Part shown: one piece after another, positions 23,030-35,689 of the stretch
Layout: every line of letters starts with the position of its first letter
How positions within the stretch are numbered: position 1 is the stretch's first letter
Assembly: GCF_001640805.2 (NCBI RefSeq)
Contig: NC_066852.1
Coordinates: forward strand, 4,200,194-4,264,193
Source of the DNA: Lates calcarifer
Taxonomy: Eukaryota > Chordata > Actinopteri > Centropomidae
DNA length: 64,000 nucleotides
Reading direction: 5' to 3'
Translations under genes and position numbers: made by a program
The notes under the pieces: model-generated
What the model was told of the DNA's origin: nothing
Seen by the model: the letters and a program-made list of their open reading frames with translations, nothing else
The model's database searches: none

Positions 23030-23570
23030 ATTAGATCTTGGTCTGATCATCAATGACTTTGTGTTATAGTGTAAGGAGTCTTTCCTTGAACTGAATGTGT
23101 CTAAAACAAAAGACCTGATTATTGATTTCAGGAAGTCAGTACCTATGCCCATACCCAGAGTTATTAAAGGAAGTGAGACTGAGTTGGTGGAGAACTATAG
23201 ATATTTGGGCACTGTTTTTGACAGTAGGTTGTGCTTTCAGGGTAATGTTGTTTCTAAGAAAGTACAGCCACGTCTTTACTCACTAATGTGAGTACCGATA
23301 TGATGACTCTGTTATATAGGATTTCTACTGAATTGGTTCTGTCCTTTTGTTTGGTGGTGTGGCTTGAAAATCTAAATCTGGCCAAAAAAAAATAAGAACA
23401 GGCTAAGTCAGCCTGTTTGATTGGCCAGTAAAATTATTGAGGTGAATGAAGGTCTCTGACCTTTACTATCAGGAGTTCATGAGGAAGGCCCATTCCATGT
23501 TGGACTGTACTGACCACCCCCTGCAGAGGAGGTTTCAGCTTCAACCTTCAAGTAGTTTCTATTTGTGCTT
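23030..23570 (+). mobile_element. L2-like LINE fragment (reverse transcriptase C-terminal part)
   Basis: Frames read LNVSKTKDLIIDFRKS, ELVENYRYLGTVFDSRLCF, YQEFMRKAHSMLDCTDHPL and QRRFQLQPSS, the end of the RT ORF of a fish non-LTR element that I place near the L2 clade. Several stops and indels are present. The 3' end leads into a (CA)n tract at 23630. Confidence 0.75.
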
Positions 23571-23574
23571 TGTC

Positions 23575-26320
23575 TGAATGTGTAAGTCCTGTCTTTCTCT
23601 GGCTATGAAACAATGAGGAAGAAAAGCACACACACACACACACTCTTTTGTTTAAAGCAGAAAGTGTGTAAATAAATTGTAAAACTCAGTGAATACGTGA
23701 ACTTGCTGCTGTATGTTTTGGTTTTTCTCATGTTCCGTGTCACTCTGTGTGCTGTTCAAAAAGCAGGAAAAAGTGGGAAATATATCTGCAGAAAAGATGA
23801 CATAAGGATTTTTTAAATCATCTTACTGAATTATATATATATATATATATACAGTTATATATATATATATATATATATAACGTGTCAGTGCAGACACAAC
23901 TTTCATGCATGCTTTCTGAAATGAATGAATGAATGAATATCATCAGTGATTAATTTGCATGACGCCCTTATTTGATTTCATTAAGTTTAGCTGGAGTGAA
24001 ATCTGAGAACAGATCAAATGATTTTTAGTTGCCATGTCAGAAAATGACTTAGAAGAATGTGTTGGGGTCAGGCACAGGCCAGCTTCAAGGTAAAACAGCA
24101 CAGCAAGCTTTTGAGTAAATCTGTTTAGCAGGCTGTTACCACTGTTGTTCACATACATAGACCAGTCCAAATTTGTCACACCTAGTCTGTATATATGAGT
24201 GGCAGCCCTAACAAATGAGGTTAAATAATTTGTTCTCTCTAATGCAATAAGTCGAAGCTGCCTGAGCCGAAAAGATTAGCCCTGTTGCTCTGGCAGAGGA
24301 AGTCTGAGCTGGTGAATCTGTTCAGAAAGAACAGGAGACTGCGAGTCTAAGGGCGCTGCTTTGTCCACAAATGAAAGCCGTAATCAAGGTGAAACTCTGC
24401 AGCATACCTTTTCACCAGGATGGCTCCAGCAAACAGGTACTAGCACAGTTTAGATTGGGATATGTGCTGTAGTTTAGAAGCTTGTAGTCTCTCGAGGGGA
24501 AAGTTTGGACATCGGAGTGTCTAAGATTACCTGGGAGATGGAATCTTACTGGCTGACCTGGTAGGTTATTGATTCTTGATATACAGCATCAAGAGACTGA
24601 ACTAGAGCTTTTCAAAATGCATGTAGTGCTGTACTGTTGTTTTCACCTTGTCAGTCAGTGTGTGTATATGTCATCATGGCAAATGTGGTCCTGGAGACAC
24701 CTGCCATTGTGGGAACTACCAGAGGGGTGGTGTTTTGGCAGATGTGTATATGTCTGTGGTCAAGCTTTGCCACTATGATAGCATTGCAACTGTGAAAAAC
24801 ACAATCACAAAACTGAACAGGTGTATAGTTGAGATTAAAATTAAAGCAGAGTTTCAAAATGGGTGTGCGCCGACCCATGAATACTACTGAGTATTAACAG
24901 TAACAGTACTGAGTAATAACAACTGAGTACTCATTTAATGTATTAAATACTGCTGAGTACTCATGTTATAATGTAATAACTACTGAGTACACATGGGTCA
25001 AAACATCATCTTATTGATGGACGCTGGTGTGATCCCATCACAAGATGCCCTCTAGTTTGTTTTTTGAGAAGTGCAAATTGGCTTCAGATCCAACATCTTG
25101 CCAGTTTACTAGGTGATTTTGTGCAGTAACTTTTAAGTAAAAATTGTTAGGGTTTATTATTAAGGCAGTTGTTACTGAAAGCCCTGCGCACCTGTACAGG
25201 TGTTTTCAATAGCTCTTGCTGATAACCTTGACTCAGGTTAAATTTGAGTGGAGGTCTGCTGGAAATACACAGTTTTTCATACTTCTACATAATCATTCCT
25301 AGACTGTTGTAACTTACAGTTACCATGTGTCTATGAGGATTAGTTTTTAGAAACTTCTGACACCAATTTCATGTGGTATTTTGCTGATATATTCTGGTGT
25401 CTCATAAAACCATCATAGATGAATGTGTGCAGTTTGCAAGTCTTGCTGAAGTGGATCTATCACTTTGTACAATACACATCTGGAGACACTGAAACTGCCA
25501 GGGTTTCAGTGCAGTGTGGTGAAATTGTTTTGGTTGAACTACTATGTCAAGTGTTGAACTTCAGACCAAAAACTCATTGTTGTCAAAGAATTAAAAGATT
25601 GTATAGTTGTACAGTACATGTACATATACATGTGTCCACCCAGCTGTTTTAAGCCTTTGATTGGCACCTTTACTTTTCTGGAAGTACACACACACACACA
25701 CACATACACACTGTGCAAAAACCTATCACTGTTACATAAGAAGCTGTTAAATTATTTTTGTTTCATTCTGTCATTACTACTATAATCATCAACAGTGCAT
25801 TGCAGCCTTTGTGTACCAGTGAGTCATATTTGGTGCATCAACATTACGATCATATGATGATGATGATGCAGCAATGTTAAAAAAAGAGCCACTTGTGGAG
25901 TATAGAAATCATTTGCTTTATCATCATTTTTGGTTGAATTCTTTAGTGTTACTAGTTTGGTGCTTGTTTATTGGAAAACCTTATGCTGAATTGTTTTTCA
26001 GAATTGTTTCATACTTTTTGGCGTCCCAGTCTTGCCAACCCACATCTTTTCAAAGTGGTCAAACCTCACACACACGCATGTGCACATGCTGTAAAAAGTC
26101 TGTAACAAAGTTAGTAGAAGGCAGTGCTGCCACTGCTCTGCAGATGAAATTAAACCCAGTGTGTTATTATTGGGTTCCAGCAGTCTGCCACAGCAGCTAA
26201 TAGCCAGTGAGACAGAGAGCATGGGAATGTAATTCATTCCGCTGAGCTGATGCTCTTGTCCTTCACTATCTTCCTTCGCTCTCTTTCATCCCATAACGCT
26301 GCTTAGTTGCTCAGCCCAAA
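23575..26320. other. dlg2 intron with simple repeats and a small ACTGAGTA cluster
   Basis: It holds (CA)n at 23630 and 25687, the (TA)n block at 23831, and a 128-bp segment at 24872-24999 with 8-bp inverted ends and five ACTGAGTA-like units. No exon is supported. Confidence 0.5.
23831..23879 (+). repeat. (TA)n microsatellite, two blocks
   Basis: Two AT dinucleotide blocks are separated by ACAGT. A short (GAAT)n block follows near 23920-23940. Confidence 0.95.
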
Positions 26321-26324
26321 GACA

Positions 26325-26507
26325 GGAGAGAGAGAGGAGGAGGAGAGGAAGAGAGGAGGAGACGACGAACTGAAAGCAAGAGACAGAGGATGAATGAGAG
26401 GGAGAGAAGCTAAGGAATGATTTTGGGTTGCTAGAGGAGGCCAGGCCAGCTGCTAAGCATTTTTAGTGTGTGCGTGTGTGTGCATGTGTGTGCGTGTGTG
26501 TGTGTGT
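26325..26507 (+). repeat. GA-rich then GT-rich tracts upstream of the MDCLC exon
   Basis: GA/GGA repeats at 26325-26363 and a (GT)n with GC/CA breaks at 26466-26507, 382-564 bp before the ATG at 26889. They may lie in the promoter or 5' leader. Confidence 0.8.
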
Positions 26508-26888
26508 ACGTTTGTTGGCTGATGACGTGCGCTTTGCTCTGAGATGGCGTTAGGAATCCTGATTGCTTTCAGCTCTGTGGAGGAGGCATCCCAATCCTCA
26601 CAAGGGGCCCACATGCTGTAACGTCTGTCTTCCGTGGCTTCTCTCCCTCGTGAGCGTGTGTGAGCGTGTGAATGTGAGTGTTAGTGTGTACGTGTGTGTT
26701 CTCTTCCTCTTCTCCTCCCCCTCATCTTCTTGTTCTTCTTCAAGAACTCCTACCTTTTTTATTTTTCCTCCTTGCTTCTTCACCCTAGTATCTTTTTCTC
26801 CATCTCCCAGCTATTTTTCCTCGTGGGGTGAGATTAGCGGTGATGAATTTGAGCATAGGTTGAGAGCTTCTTTTTTTGCCTGGGCAGC

Positions 26889-26918
26889 ATGGATTGTCTT
26901 TGCATTGTCACCACTAAG
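26889..26918 (+). CDS. dlg2: dlg2 alternative first exon, PSD-95alpha-type N-terminus (MDCLCIVTTK)
   Basis: This is a ten-codon first coding exon, MDCLCIVTTK, followed at once by the donor GTAAGA. The start has a strong context (A at -3, G at +4). The peptide is the N-terminus known from PSD-95alpha, in which Cys3 and Cys5 are palmitoylated to anchor the scaffold in the postsynaptic membrane. Both cysteines are present. The exon ends in phase 0 and fits the shared exon at 61482, which supplies YHYQEDD in place of the mammalian YRYQDED. The same N-terminus is classic for DLG4, but the flanking L27, alpha and beta exons point to dlg2. Upstream are GA-rich (26325-26363) and GT-rich (26466-26507) tracts and a CRE-like TGACGTG near 26522. 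The 5' UTR extent cannot be fixed from sequence. Confidence 0.85.
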
Positions 26919-26919
26919 G

Positions 26920-29888
26920 TAAGAAACACAGACTGAATGAATGATTCACTAGACAAGAGAGGGGATGAGAAGGAGACTTGAAATGAGACAGAGAGAGTGC
27001 AGTGGGAGAGTGAGGCATGCAGTGAAGCAGGAGGAAAGAGGTTCTGTGTGTTGGTTATTTTTGTTCATGTGCAAGCATGCTTTTGTCTTCCATTACGTTC
27101 CTGATCGCCTTCATCGCCTTGTCACTTTCAGCTTTGACGTGAAGAGCTGAATAAATGATTTTTCACTGTTGTTATAAGGTGCTTTCAGCATATATTTACT
27201 GTGTGTTGTCATGTTTGCCATGTTTAGTCTGAGTATGTATGTGTGTGAGAGAATGATTCACTTCTCCCCTCTAACTACAATATGCGTGTTAGTCAGCAAC
27301 ACTAAACAGAGCTCGGGTGCCTGTCTGTTGCGATATGGCAGCAGAAGTTCGGTTGAACTTCTGTCAGCTGGCTTGTGGCTCTGCTGCAGCCCTCTGCTGC
27401 AGCCCTCTGCTCACACATCACACGAGTACTTCTGATACCTGTGAAGTCCACATGGCTTAGGTTGGAAGCAACATATCATTGCATTATTATAACATATAAA
27501 TCCTTATGCAAGCTGCAGAATGTGGCTTGTACTGTGTGCTCTTTACTGTGTTAATGACCATTGCTTCATTTGAGAGGGGGAATCCTCCTCTCGCAGCAGT
27601 GCTTTACTCAAGGCAGGTCTGCTCTTCCATGAGCATGACATATCTTTCTCCTTATCAATAATATGAAAAAATGATGTTTAGGTATTATATTATGGTGTCT
27701 TTTATACAGTTTTAACTTAGTGCTTCTTAGCATTTTATATATGGTATTTAAATAGACTCTTACATCTGCTATAAACTTTGTGTTGCTTAGTTTGTCATGT
27801 AGGATTGTTATGTGATATAGATGTCTTGCACATCACTTGGGTAACTACAGAAAGCAAATAACATGATGTATTTATTGTTGTGTTTAAGTACAATACAGCA
27901 ACAGTGCTGTCCAGCAGCAACTTTATATTTATTTTTTTTAATCTTTCTGGTTGCTTGTTCATACATGATATACTGTGCTCTGTGGTATGATCTGAATCAG
28001 CAAATGTCCATGTGCATAATTATGATTTTGGTGACGTTTTGTCATGTCCTGTGGCTGTGAGATCATTTTTAGACATGCAAGCAGGGATGGAAGCTCTAGG
28101 GATGGCAGTGCTGGTCAGATGAACGACTATAAATATGGTGCCCAGTTGATCAACTGTAATAGCTTTCTATACAGCACCATCATCAAAATTTTCATTTGTC
28201 CAGTACTTTAGTTTATGACAAAATACCTGCAAAACTAATGACATTACTGCTAGCTTCAACTGTACTTTGTGTTTAGTGTTAATTAATGTTAGCATGGTAA
28301 AATGGTCAATATTACACCTGCAGTCTTGTTTACTATTAGAAAAGAATGCTGTTCACAGGCATTAGTTACAATTGGACATTTATGAAATATCTTTATGATG
28401 TAACAGTGCAGGTAGAAACAGTGACAGCAACAGTAAACAGGTTACTCCTTCAAACGCAACTCATCTACTACTTACAGACATTACACTAAGGTCACACTGA
28501 TATTTGCATGGAACATTTTAAGTGAAATTGACAGAGCTCTCCTCATCATTCATGCGTAAAATCTCCACTGAGTGGTTTGCATTCTAAGTATAAGCACAGG
28601 CTACATCCAGTAACCTACACCTAGCTAGCCATCCTGGCCAGTAATGCTAAAGATGGACACATATAACTTTCTCCTCCTTGTATGTAGAACACGTGGCAGG
28701 AGCAGAGACACCTTTGCTCAGTTAGGCTGTTGAATCACTCAGAGCCATTTTGAAATATTCACATTGGCTTTTGCATGAAAGTCATTATCAAGTCAGCCTT
28801 AGTGTGCTGGCCCTCACTCAGATTGCTTCATACTGAGTGGTTGCCCTCTGTGAGAAGAAAGTGTTGTAACATTAATGCAGTCTGTTGATGTAGGTCATAC
28901 AGTAGTCATACACACCATCTGCTCGACTCTTCTCTCTTTTCTGTGCAACAGTAATTTCAGTAAAAGTAAGTTTTGATTAACATTTATTAGCTCCAACTGT
29001 AATATGAAGCACATGAAGAAACTCACACAGTGGCACAAAAACCCCACCACCTGCTAGCATTTTGGTGGTGTAATTGCAGAGCAGCATAGACACACCAGCG
29101 TTCTATGTATACAACAGTATAGGATACCTGTGTAGGCTACCTGCTAGCATTGCTGCTAAAATCAGCTCATACTTTTGTCATCACGAGTATCAGCGACCCC
29201 AGTATGTTAAGCATGGTGGTTACAGTTATGTATTTAAAGTAAAACTACTACTAAAGAAGAGGAACACAATCTTCTGCTTACCGATTTTTATGGAGCCACG
29301 TGGACTCAACAAAACGCCATTAAAAACATATAACATATAAAGCATAAAATAGTGCAAATTAGCAGATAGCATCAAATAGGTTATATAAATACCGGAGAGC
29401 AAATGTTATAAGATAACAAGTGTTTCCTGATGCAGTCATTCTGTATGGCATAGGGAATACAGCCCTGAATCAATGGTCAGACAGGAGCAGCTCAAACTCA
29501 GGTGTGCACAGTAGGTGTGAGTTATCAGCAGTTATGTGTTTAGCCTTCTTTCTCTGTCAAATATATGATATTGATGCTGTGTAGCTGACTTAACTAAATC
29601 TGCTCACCTCACAGCTCTTCCTTACTGATGCTCCAGTTACACTACATCTTAGCATGTCACAGATAAACATGATGATGTCTTTAAAGCAGTTGATTCAAGA
29701 ATCAGTTGAAGAGAAGTTCATTGTGTGCTTATGCCATGATCATTTGTGACTATCATGAAAATGTACATTGTCTTGGCGAGATTTTTTGTAATTGCTGGTT
29801 GTCAGAGTTGTCAAGAGTCTTTTTGCAAAAAAACTAATTTATCATCACTCTGTGATTGTGATATCCATAAAGCTGCGATAATCAATAG
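26920..29888. other. dlg2 intron, nothing recognised
   Basis: A 13-bp unit (CTCTGCTGCAGCC) repeats in tandem at about 27378-27411. I see no other supported feature. Confidence 0.45.
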
Positions 29889-29891
29889 TTA

Positions 29892-30466
29892 TACTAATCA
29901 AACACTTTACTAGGGACACCATACTAATAATGACAGGGCCTCCCTATGCTTTCGAAACAGCCTCAATTCTTCATGGCGTGGATTTCACAAGTTGTGGAAA
30001 CATTCAGACTCTCCAGTCTTTACCTGTCATGGAACCTATCATGGTCTTCTGCCCATCCACCTTAAGGTGTGTTGTTCATTCTGAGATACTTTTCTACTCA
30101 CTACAGTTGTAAAGGGTGGTTATCTGAGTTACTGTAGCCTTTCTGTCAGCTCCAGCCAGTCTTGCCATCCTGTTCTGACCTCTCATCAACAAGGTGTTTC
30201 CATCCACAGACCAGCTCCTCACTGGTTATTTTTGTTGTTGTTTTTTTTTTACACCATTCTCATCCCACCAACAATCAAGCCATGGTCAAAATAACTGAGA
30301 TCACATTTTTGCCTGATACTAATATTTGATGTGAACATTAACTGATGCTCCTGATCTGTATTTGCATGATTTTATGCAATGCACTGCTACCACATCATTG
30401 GCAGTTTGACAATTGCAAAAATAAGCAGGTATACAGGTTTTCCTAATAACATGCCCATTGAGTGTA
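29892..30466. mobile_element. Tc1-derived MITE (CACTTTATTAGG family)
   Basis: The left end TATACTAATCAAACACTTTA runs into CTAGGGACACC, and the right end, read in reverse, is TATACACTCAATGGGCATGT then TATTAGGAAAACC. Both correspond to the common fish Tc1 terminus CACTTTATTAGGTACACC, with TA flanks. The left third resembles the end of that family's transposase gene in antisense (TCAATTCTTCATGGCGTGGA). The middle is deleted and there is no usable ORF. Confidence 0.75.
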
Positions 30467-30469
30467 TAT

Positions 30470-33400
30470 GTTAATAATGGATGAAATAATTTTGATTAAT
30501 ATCAAAGATGAGGGTCATAGTGATGACCCTACAGACAGTTACAGTATCACCCAACTCTGCAGTTCCCCATAACTCAACTTTATTGTTTTAGTTATATGGC
30601 TGGCAACTTTACTGTTGTGGTTCAGTGTCACCACTTTATCATAGCATTGTTATCAGATGCAGCTGATTTCAGCCAGTGGGCCAAAGCCTATCCTAGCATG
30701 CAGTACAAGTTTCCAATCTACCACTGGGATAACACATCTGAGGTTCTCACAGAGACAAAAACCCTTGGTATTCAGGCACTCTTAGTCTAGTTCACTGTTC
30801 AGTAGTTCATGTAATTGATGACCATTTAAACCAAATACATAGTCAATATGATGTGGCCATGTGTCATTTTGAGACTTTTTGAACAAACGAATGCTACACT
30901 TGACTGATTCGAGTCAACTGTGAGAAATAATCAAACTGATATTAAGCAGCACCCACCAACTTTGAAGTATGAGGAGATAAGTATTGCATACTGTCATGTG
31001 GGGGGGTGGGGGTGGGGGGGCATGACTGCACTGTTAACATTTCTTATATAAGGTTTAACTTAAGTCCACACAATGCTAAACTTAATATTAGATGTCTGCC
31101 TGTGTTTGAAACACATCCACTCCTTCTCTGTGATATAAGCGTTATAGGACAGGACTGCTGCAGAAAACAAGATTTGTAAAGCACTATAAGAAAGAATTGG
31201 CCATTTTGACCTCACAAAATCAATATTAATTGAGTCATCCTAATTATACAGCACTCCTACTGAGTTGTTAAAAAGCACCCCCTTTTAGTGCTCATGTCAT
31301 GAGATCCCATATGACATTATGAATATATCCTGCTCTGCTACCTTAAGTGTTCAGCTCTCCATAATGACTGTGCAGAGCATAATGATATGCAGTTTTCATT
31401 CCATGGCCATGTTATGTAAAGCTTCGGGGGCATATACTGTGCTATAGTTCAACACAAGAAGAAAATAGAAGGGAGGAAAAAAAGAAACTACTCCTACAGA
31501 GGAGTGTTGATACTCTGCCATTGTTGCTGTTTTTAGATGATCTCTCTCATCTGGATTCTGACACCCCTTTGGTGAGGTAATGCAGCAGAGGCTTCTGTCA
31601 TACTGTTGATACTGTTGAAAATAAACATTTTATAGACTGATTCAGTCAGGACTGAAGAATGAATTGTTATTACATTGAAACTGCAATTAGAAGGAGGGCA
31701 GTTTTCAAACTGCGAGAGGTGTGATTTTAAATTATTTTCAATTCCTTATATTAGACAGTGTCTAAGGAAAAAGGAGCAGGTGAAAGTTTAAGCCAGCAGC
31801 TATTGATTTCACTGGCTATAATGACAACTGTTGCAAATTTGTTCAACTGGTTATTTATATAAATTCAGTCAAATGGCCAGCCAATTAAGAAGAAACCTTA
31901 GTTTTTACCCAGTTAATATGCCCTCTATAAGTTGATTTCTGTACAATTAAAGTCTGTGTGAACTTATGCTTATGCATTCTGAGTAAGTCACACCACAGAA
32001 AAATGTGCTTATCCACCCAGCGAGAGAAGAACATAGCATAACACGGGTTCCAATAAAATGCAAGGTGATGCCAGTAATACAGCAGTAGTAATGATAGTAG
32101 TGATCATTAAAGTATTAACTGCTAACATAGCAACACAACTATTTCATGTCAGATACTGCACTTTGCCTCAACCGCGGGGCACACGAGATGTTTTAACTAA
32201 TTATTATTTTGCAAACTGACATACAGTAGCCTGCATGAAAGCCACTCTGGCCAGGTTAGCTTGTAGCCAATTGCTATATGCTAATGCAGTGTCAGTTATA
32301 TTGACAAAACATAAATTGTAAATAAATCGGATGAACAAATAACATGTGGTCTTGATAACATGACAAGACTCAAGGCAATTAAAACTCTAATCCATTGGCC
32401 AGTGAGAAGAAGATATTACATTGGACGCTGGATCAGCACAAGTGGTGTGATTCAGTTTTATCTATATGAAATGAACTTGACCTTACTCCAGTTATCCACA
32501 CACTTTTAGCCTCTCCCCTTTTTAAACAGCAAGTACCTTCTAGCCTTTAGACACCTGATGAGTGGACTTTGTGGCCAGTCAATAACATTAATTCACTAAT
32601 GACAACTCAGGAAACAAGTAGAATAAGTGAAGGTGGAGCAACAAGTCTTTGTTGTCTTGCATGTATTCATGAATTCATGAATAACAGGCAAGCACAGTAT
32701 GCACACTAAGTTAGAGTGGACTTAAAGAGATGTTTTTGTCAGAAACCACAAGGAAGATTCTAAGTTCCATGAAGATTAGTTATCAAATGCAATGGAGAGC
32801 CCTGGCTTTAGCCTGCTGGCTCAGTTGTCTGTGTCATTGCCAATAGGCACTTGTGCACCTTTTCTATTTTGTGGTGCACTCTTTAGAATTGCAAATAGTT
32901 AATATGCCCCTCTAGGTGTGAAAACACATTTTATTTTCACCCCATAAGCTTGAAACACTTTCCCTACTGTTTCTGGATTTACTGTTAGAAAATATCACAG
33001 TTTGGGTTTAATCCAAAAGATTTCAAGTTGTTCTGAAGTCTCATGCTGATCTAAACCTATTTACAGAGTTATGCGGTCAGCAGTGTGACTTCTGTTGAAG
33101 ACAATGACCTCAAGCACCCTATAGAGGCTAAAGCATCCTGCTGTCTCACCATTATCTCAAAATAGAAATTGCTCCTCCAGCCAAATGGCTTAAATTCTGA
33201 TCTTATTTCAATGCTTATATTTTAGCCATTTGCTTAATCATTTCAATGATATGGTTAGAGTTTTTGGCAACTAATTGACTACTATGTAGACCTAGCAATA
33301 AAATAGGGACACATGCCAAGAACATTACCTTATATTGGAGATATTGGTATATTGGAGATACAGAATGTAATGTAGAGACCTTCATTAAAGGATAAGGCTG

Positions 33401-33640
33401 ACATGTATTCTACCTCTTATTTGTGGTGTTCTTCAAGAAAAGAAAGCAAGAAAAATATATACAACACCCTGGGCCAACGTATGGGTCAGTGGCAAATAAG
33501 AGTTGTCCACAGGACAATTTTAAAAACCTTTTAAAATCATGTTTTGAAAGCATGCCTCAGGTTTATTAAAATATATTTTGTGTTCATGTTGGTTTTATGT
33601 CATTTAAAATGACATTTACAACATACAAGGGAAAGACTGA
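30470..33640. other. dlg2 intron, nothing recognised except the G-rich tract
   Basis: Only the G-rich tract at 30999 stands out. Near 33597-33620 a short palindrome (ATGTCATTTAAAATGACAT) may belong to the transposon remnant that follows. Confidence 0.45.
30999..31020 (+). repeat. G-rich tract with quadruplex potential
   Basis: Runs of 7, 5 and 7 G separated by single T. It is in intron, with no exon close by. Confidence 0.75.
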
Positions 33641-33642
33641 AT

Positions 33643-35376
33643 ACACCTTAAAATGTGTCAATGGTGTAACTGCAACAAAAGAATATTGAATATTTTAAAC
33701 ATCATACAAGTGTTTGTATGTGTACTCATAAAAGTAATTACTTGATTTTAAAATACCACATGTCAATGGATTTCTTTCTCACTGAAGTTCCAAGTGACCT
33801 TCTTGAAACCACTCAGGAAAGGCACTGTGCTGAGCAGGAAAAAGTTTTTCTTGTTTCTGTATTGGGTCACTGGTCCATTACTGATAACATGTAGAGTTGT
33901 GGCTGGTGTGTTACATTTGCCCATGACCTCTCTCAATACAGGCTCCATGTGAGCCCATACAGCACATTCATCGTGTATAGGAGAAGGTTGATGAGGCTGC
34001 ATACAATACACGGGTGTGGATTGTAACTTGCTTGCGGCTGCCACCAAAGTGGAAAGCTTTTTGGAAAGGTGTTTGTGCATAGGCTCAGGATTATTTGGAT
34101 GTGGAATTTGCTCATCCACTGAAATGCCCACAGATTGTGGAGTTAAGTCAAGAACATCAGCAAGCTCCTTTTTCTTTTTTCTATAGTTTCTCTGGTACTC
34201 TCTCCACCTTTCCCACATCTTCTCCGGCTTTTGTTTGGAAAGCTCTGCTGCTGGAGTGCATTTAGTCTTTCCCTCTCCTTCTTGGTAACTACAATTACAT
34301 TACAACTCTTATTTCAAACCTTGCAAAACACCTAAATCACTACATCACTCTGACTTCAACCTGACATTCTTGTAGTTTTTTTTAAATAGAAAAAATGTAT
34401 TTCTGTGTCTGTTTGATTATTTGCATGTGTGCGTGTATGAACTACCTTTCTCGTCTTTTTGCAAGGTAATTGGCCCTTGCATCAGGATCTGAATTCACTC
34501 GTGCTCTGTGATGTGACACTTTTTTCTTGCTTGAAAACGGCATTTAATGATAGAAAAAAAGACTCTGTTATATTAATTATGATAAAGCAGAAATGTATTG
34601 AATTTTATTGCCCAGATGTAAATTTTCATCTTTATAACATTTCTCTTATAAATTATAACTGCCTTTTTCATGTTCAGCAATTGTACATAAGTAACTTATT
34701 CATGTTGCACCTTTAATCAGCATAATAAACTGCTGATATTTAACAGAACAGACCTCTAACAGAAAGGTTTGTACTAGAGGTCAAGTGGTGTAACCGGTTA
34801 CACCATTTGACATTTCAACTTAAAATCAAATTTTGCAGGAATTATCATAGACACCTATGGAAGCACATGTCTTTGGTCTGAACCATTCAAACGTAATTTT
34901 TTAAAGTAAATACTCATTTTTACTAATATCATGAATTTTAAATATTTTTCTGAGGTCATACCATTTGACATGTACACCCAAGTGTATGTGACCACGCCCT
35001 ACAAATGTCAAATTATCTCATCTTTAAAAGAGAGCAGCTAACCTTGTCCTCCAGCAGCTAGACTTGTCAGGAGTCCTTCTGTGTAATAACACTTCCTGTC
35101 ACATGATATGATGAACAATATTAACAAAAGGGCTCATCAAATTGTTGTTACACCATGTTGACATTTCAGTAAATTGAGCTGGTGACACGATTTCCCCAAA
35201 CTAATTTTAATGCTCAAAATAATTTTGTTAGCTTATTTTTATTTACTATAAAACAGTGATGGTGTAAGATTATGCCAAACTACTCAATGGGATGTTTTAT
35301 TTAAATTTAAACCTTTTTTAAGCATGTTAAATTACTTGGTACAAGTTTTTGCAGTTACGCCATTTAGACATTTGTG

Positions 35377-35378
<2 letters not shown>
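33643..35378 (-). mobile_element. Remnant of an unnamed DNA transposon with inverted ends
   Basis: The left edge (33650-33676) holds TGTCAATGGTGTAACTGCAA and the right edge (35349-35376) holds its near inverse TTTGCAGTTACGCCATTTAG. Inside is the minus-strand ORF described separately. TTACACCATTTGACATTT-like motifs also occur at 34796, 34963 and 35148. At 34787-34804 the motif forms a perfect 18-bp palindrome, GGTGTAACCGGTTACACC. The right edge abuts a 30-base A run. I read this as a degraded element with multiple subterminal repeats. No target duplication was identified. Confidence 0.5.
33763..34290 (-). pseudogene. Transposon-type ORF fragment, basic N-terminus fused to a C-terminal piece
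   Basis: The longest ATG ORF starts at 34218, but the frame is open upstream and reads PAAELSKQKPEKMWERWREY, then QRNYRKKKKEL, a Lys/Arg-rich start. After a linker it reads VWAHMEPVLREVM, HVISNGPVTQYRNKKNFF and FLSGFKKVTWNFSEKEIH, then stops. I recognise these two blocks from uncharacterised multi-copy fish proteins that behave like transposases, but I cannot name the superfamily. In those I recall Asp where this copy has Asn in ISNGP, which could be a lost catalytic residue. The large middle section seems deleted. It is not a host gene as far as I can tell. Confidence 0.5.

Positions 35379-35408
<30 letters not shown>
35379..35408 (+). repeat. A30 homopolymer
   Basis: Thirty A between the transposon remnant and the dispersed repeat copy 2. 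It could be an old retroposition tail. Confidence 0.95.
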
Positions 35409-35410
<2 letters not shown>

Positions 35411-35420
35411 CTCTTATTTA

Positions 35421-35687
35421 AGCAATATTAACCGGGAGGGTGTGCTTTAATGTCATTTGAGCACGACAGTGATGCGGTCAGCAAGCATCACAGAAGTGCT
35501 CAAATGACATTAAAGCACACCCTTGAGTGTAATCTTACGATTATACAACTATTACCAACAAAGTAACATGTATATGGCGGAGTAATATTTTTAGTGATGA
35601 GTAAGGTGTGCTGTCATGCTGATTTGAGCACATTCTAAATGTCTTGTGGATCAATCAGATTGCTTGGTCGGAACTACTTGTTGTATA
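35421..35687 (+). repeat. Dispersed repeat, copy 2, with a 27-bp perfect stem
   Basis: This is homologous to 3567-3833. Positions 35438-35464 and 35496-35522 are perfect reverse complements (27 bp) around a 31-nt loop, so the transcript would form a strong hairpin. It lies just after a 30-base A run. No ORF. Confidence 0.65.
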
Positions 35688-35689
35688 AT

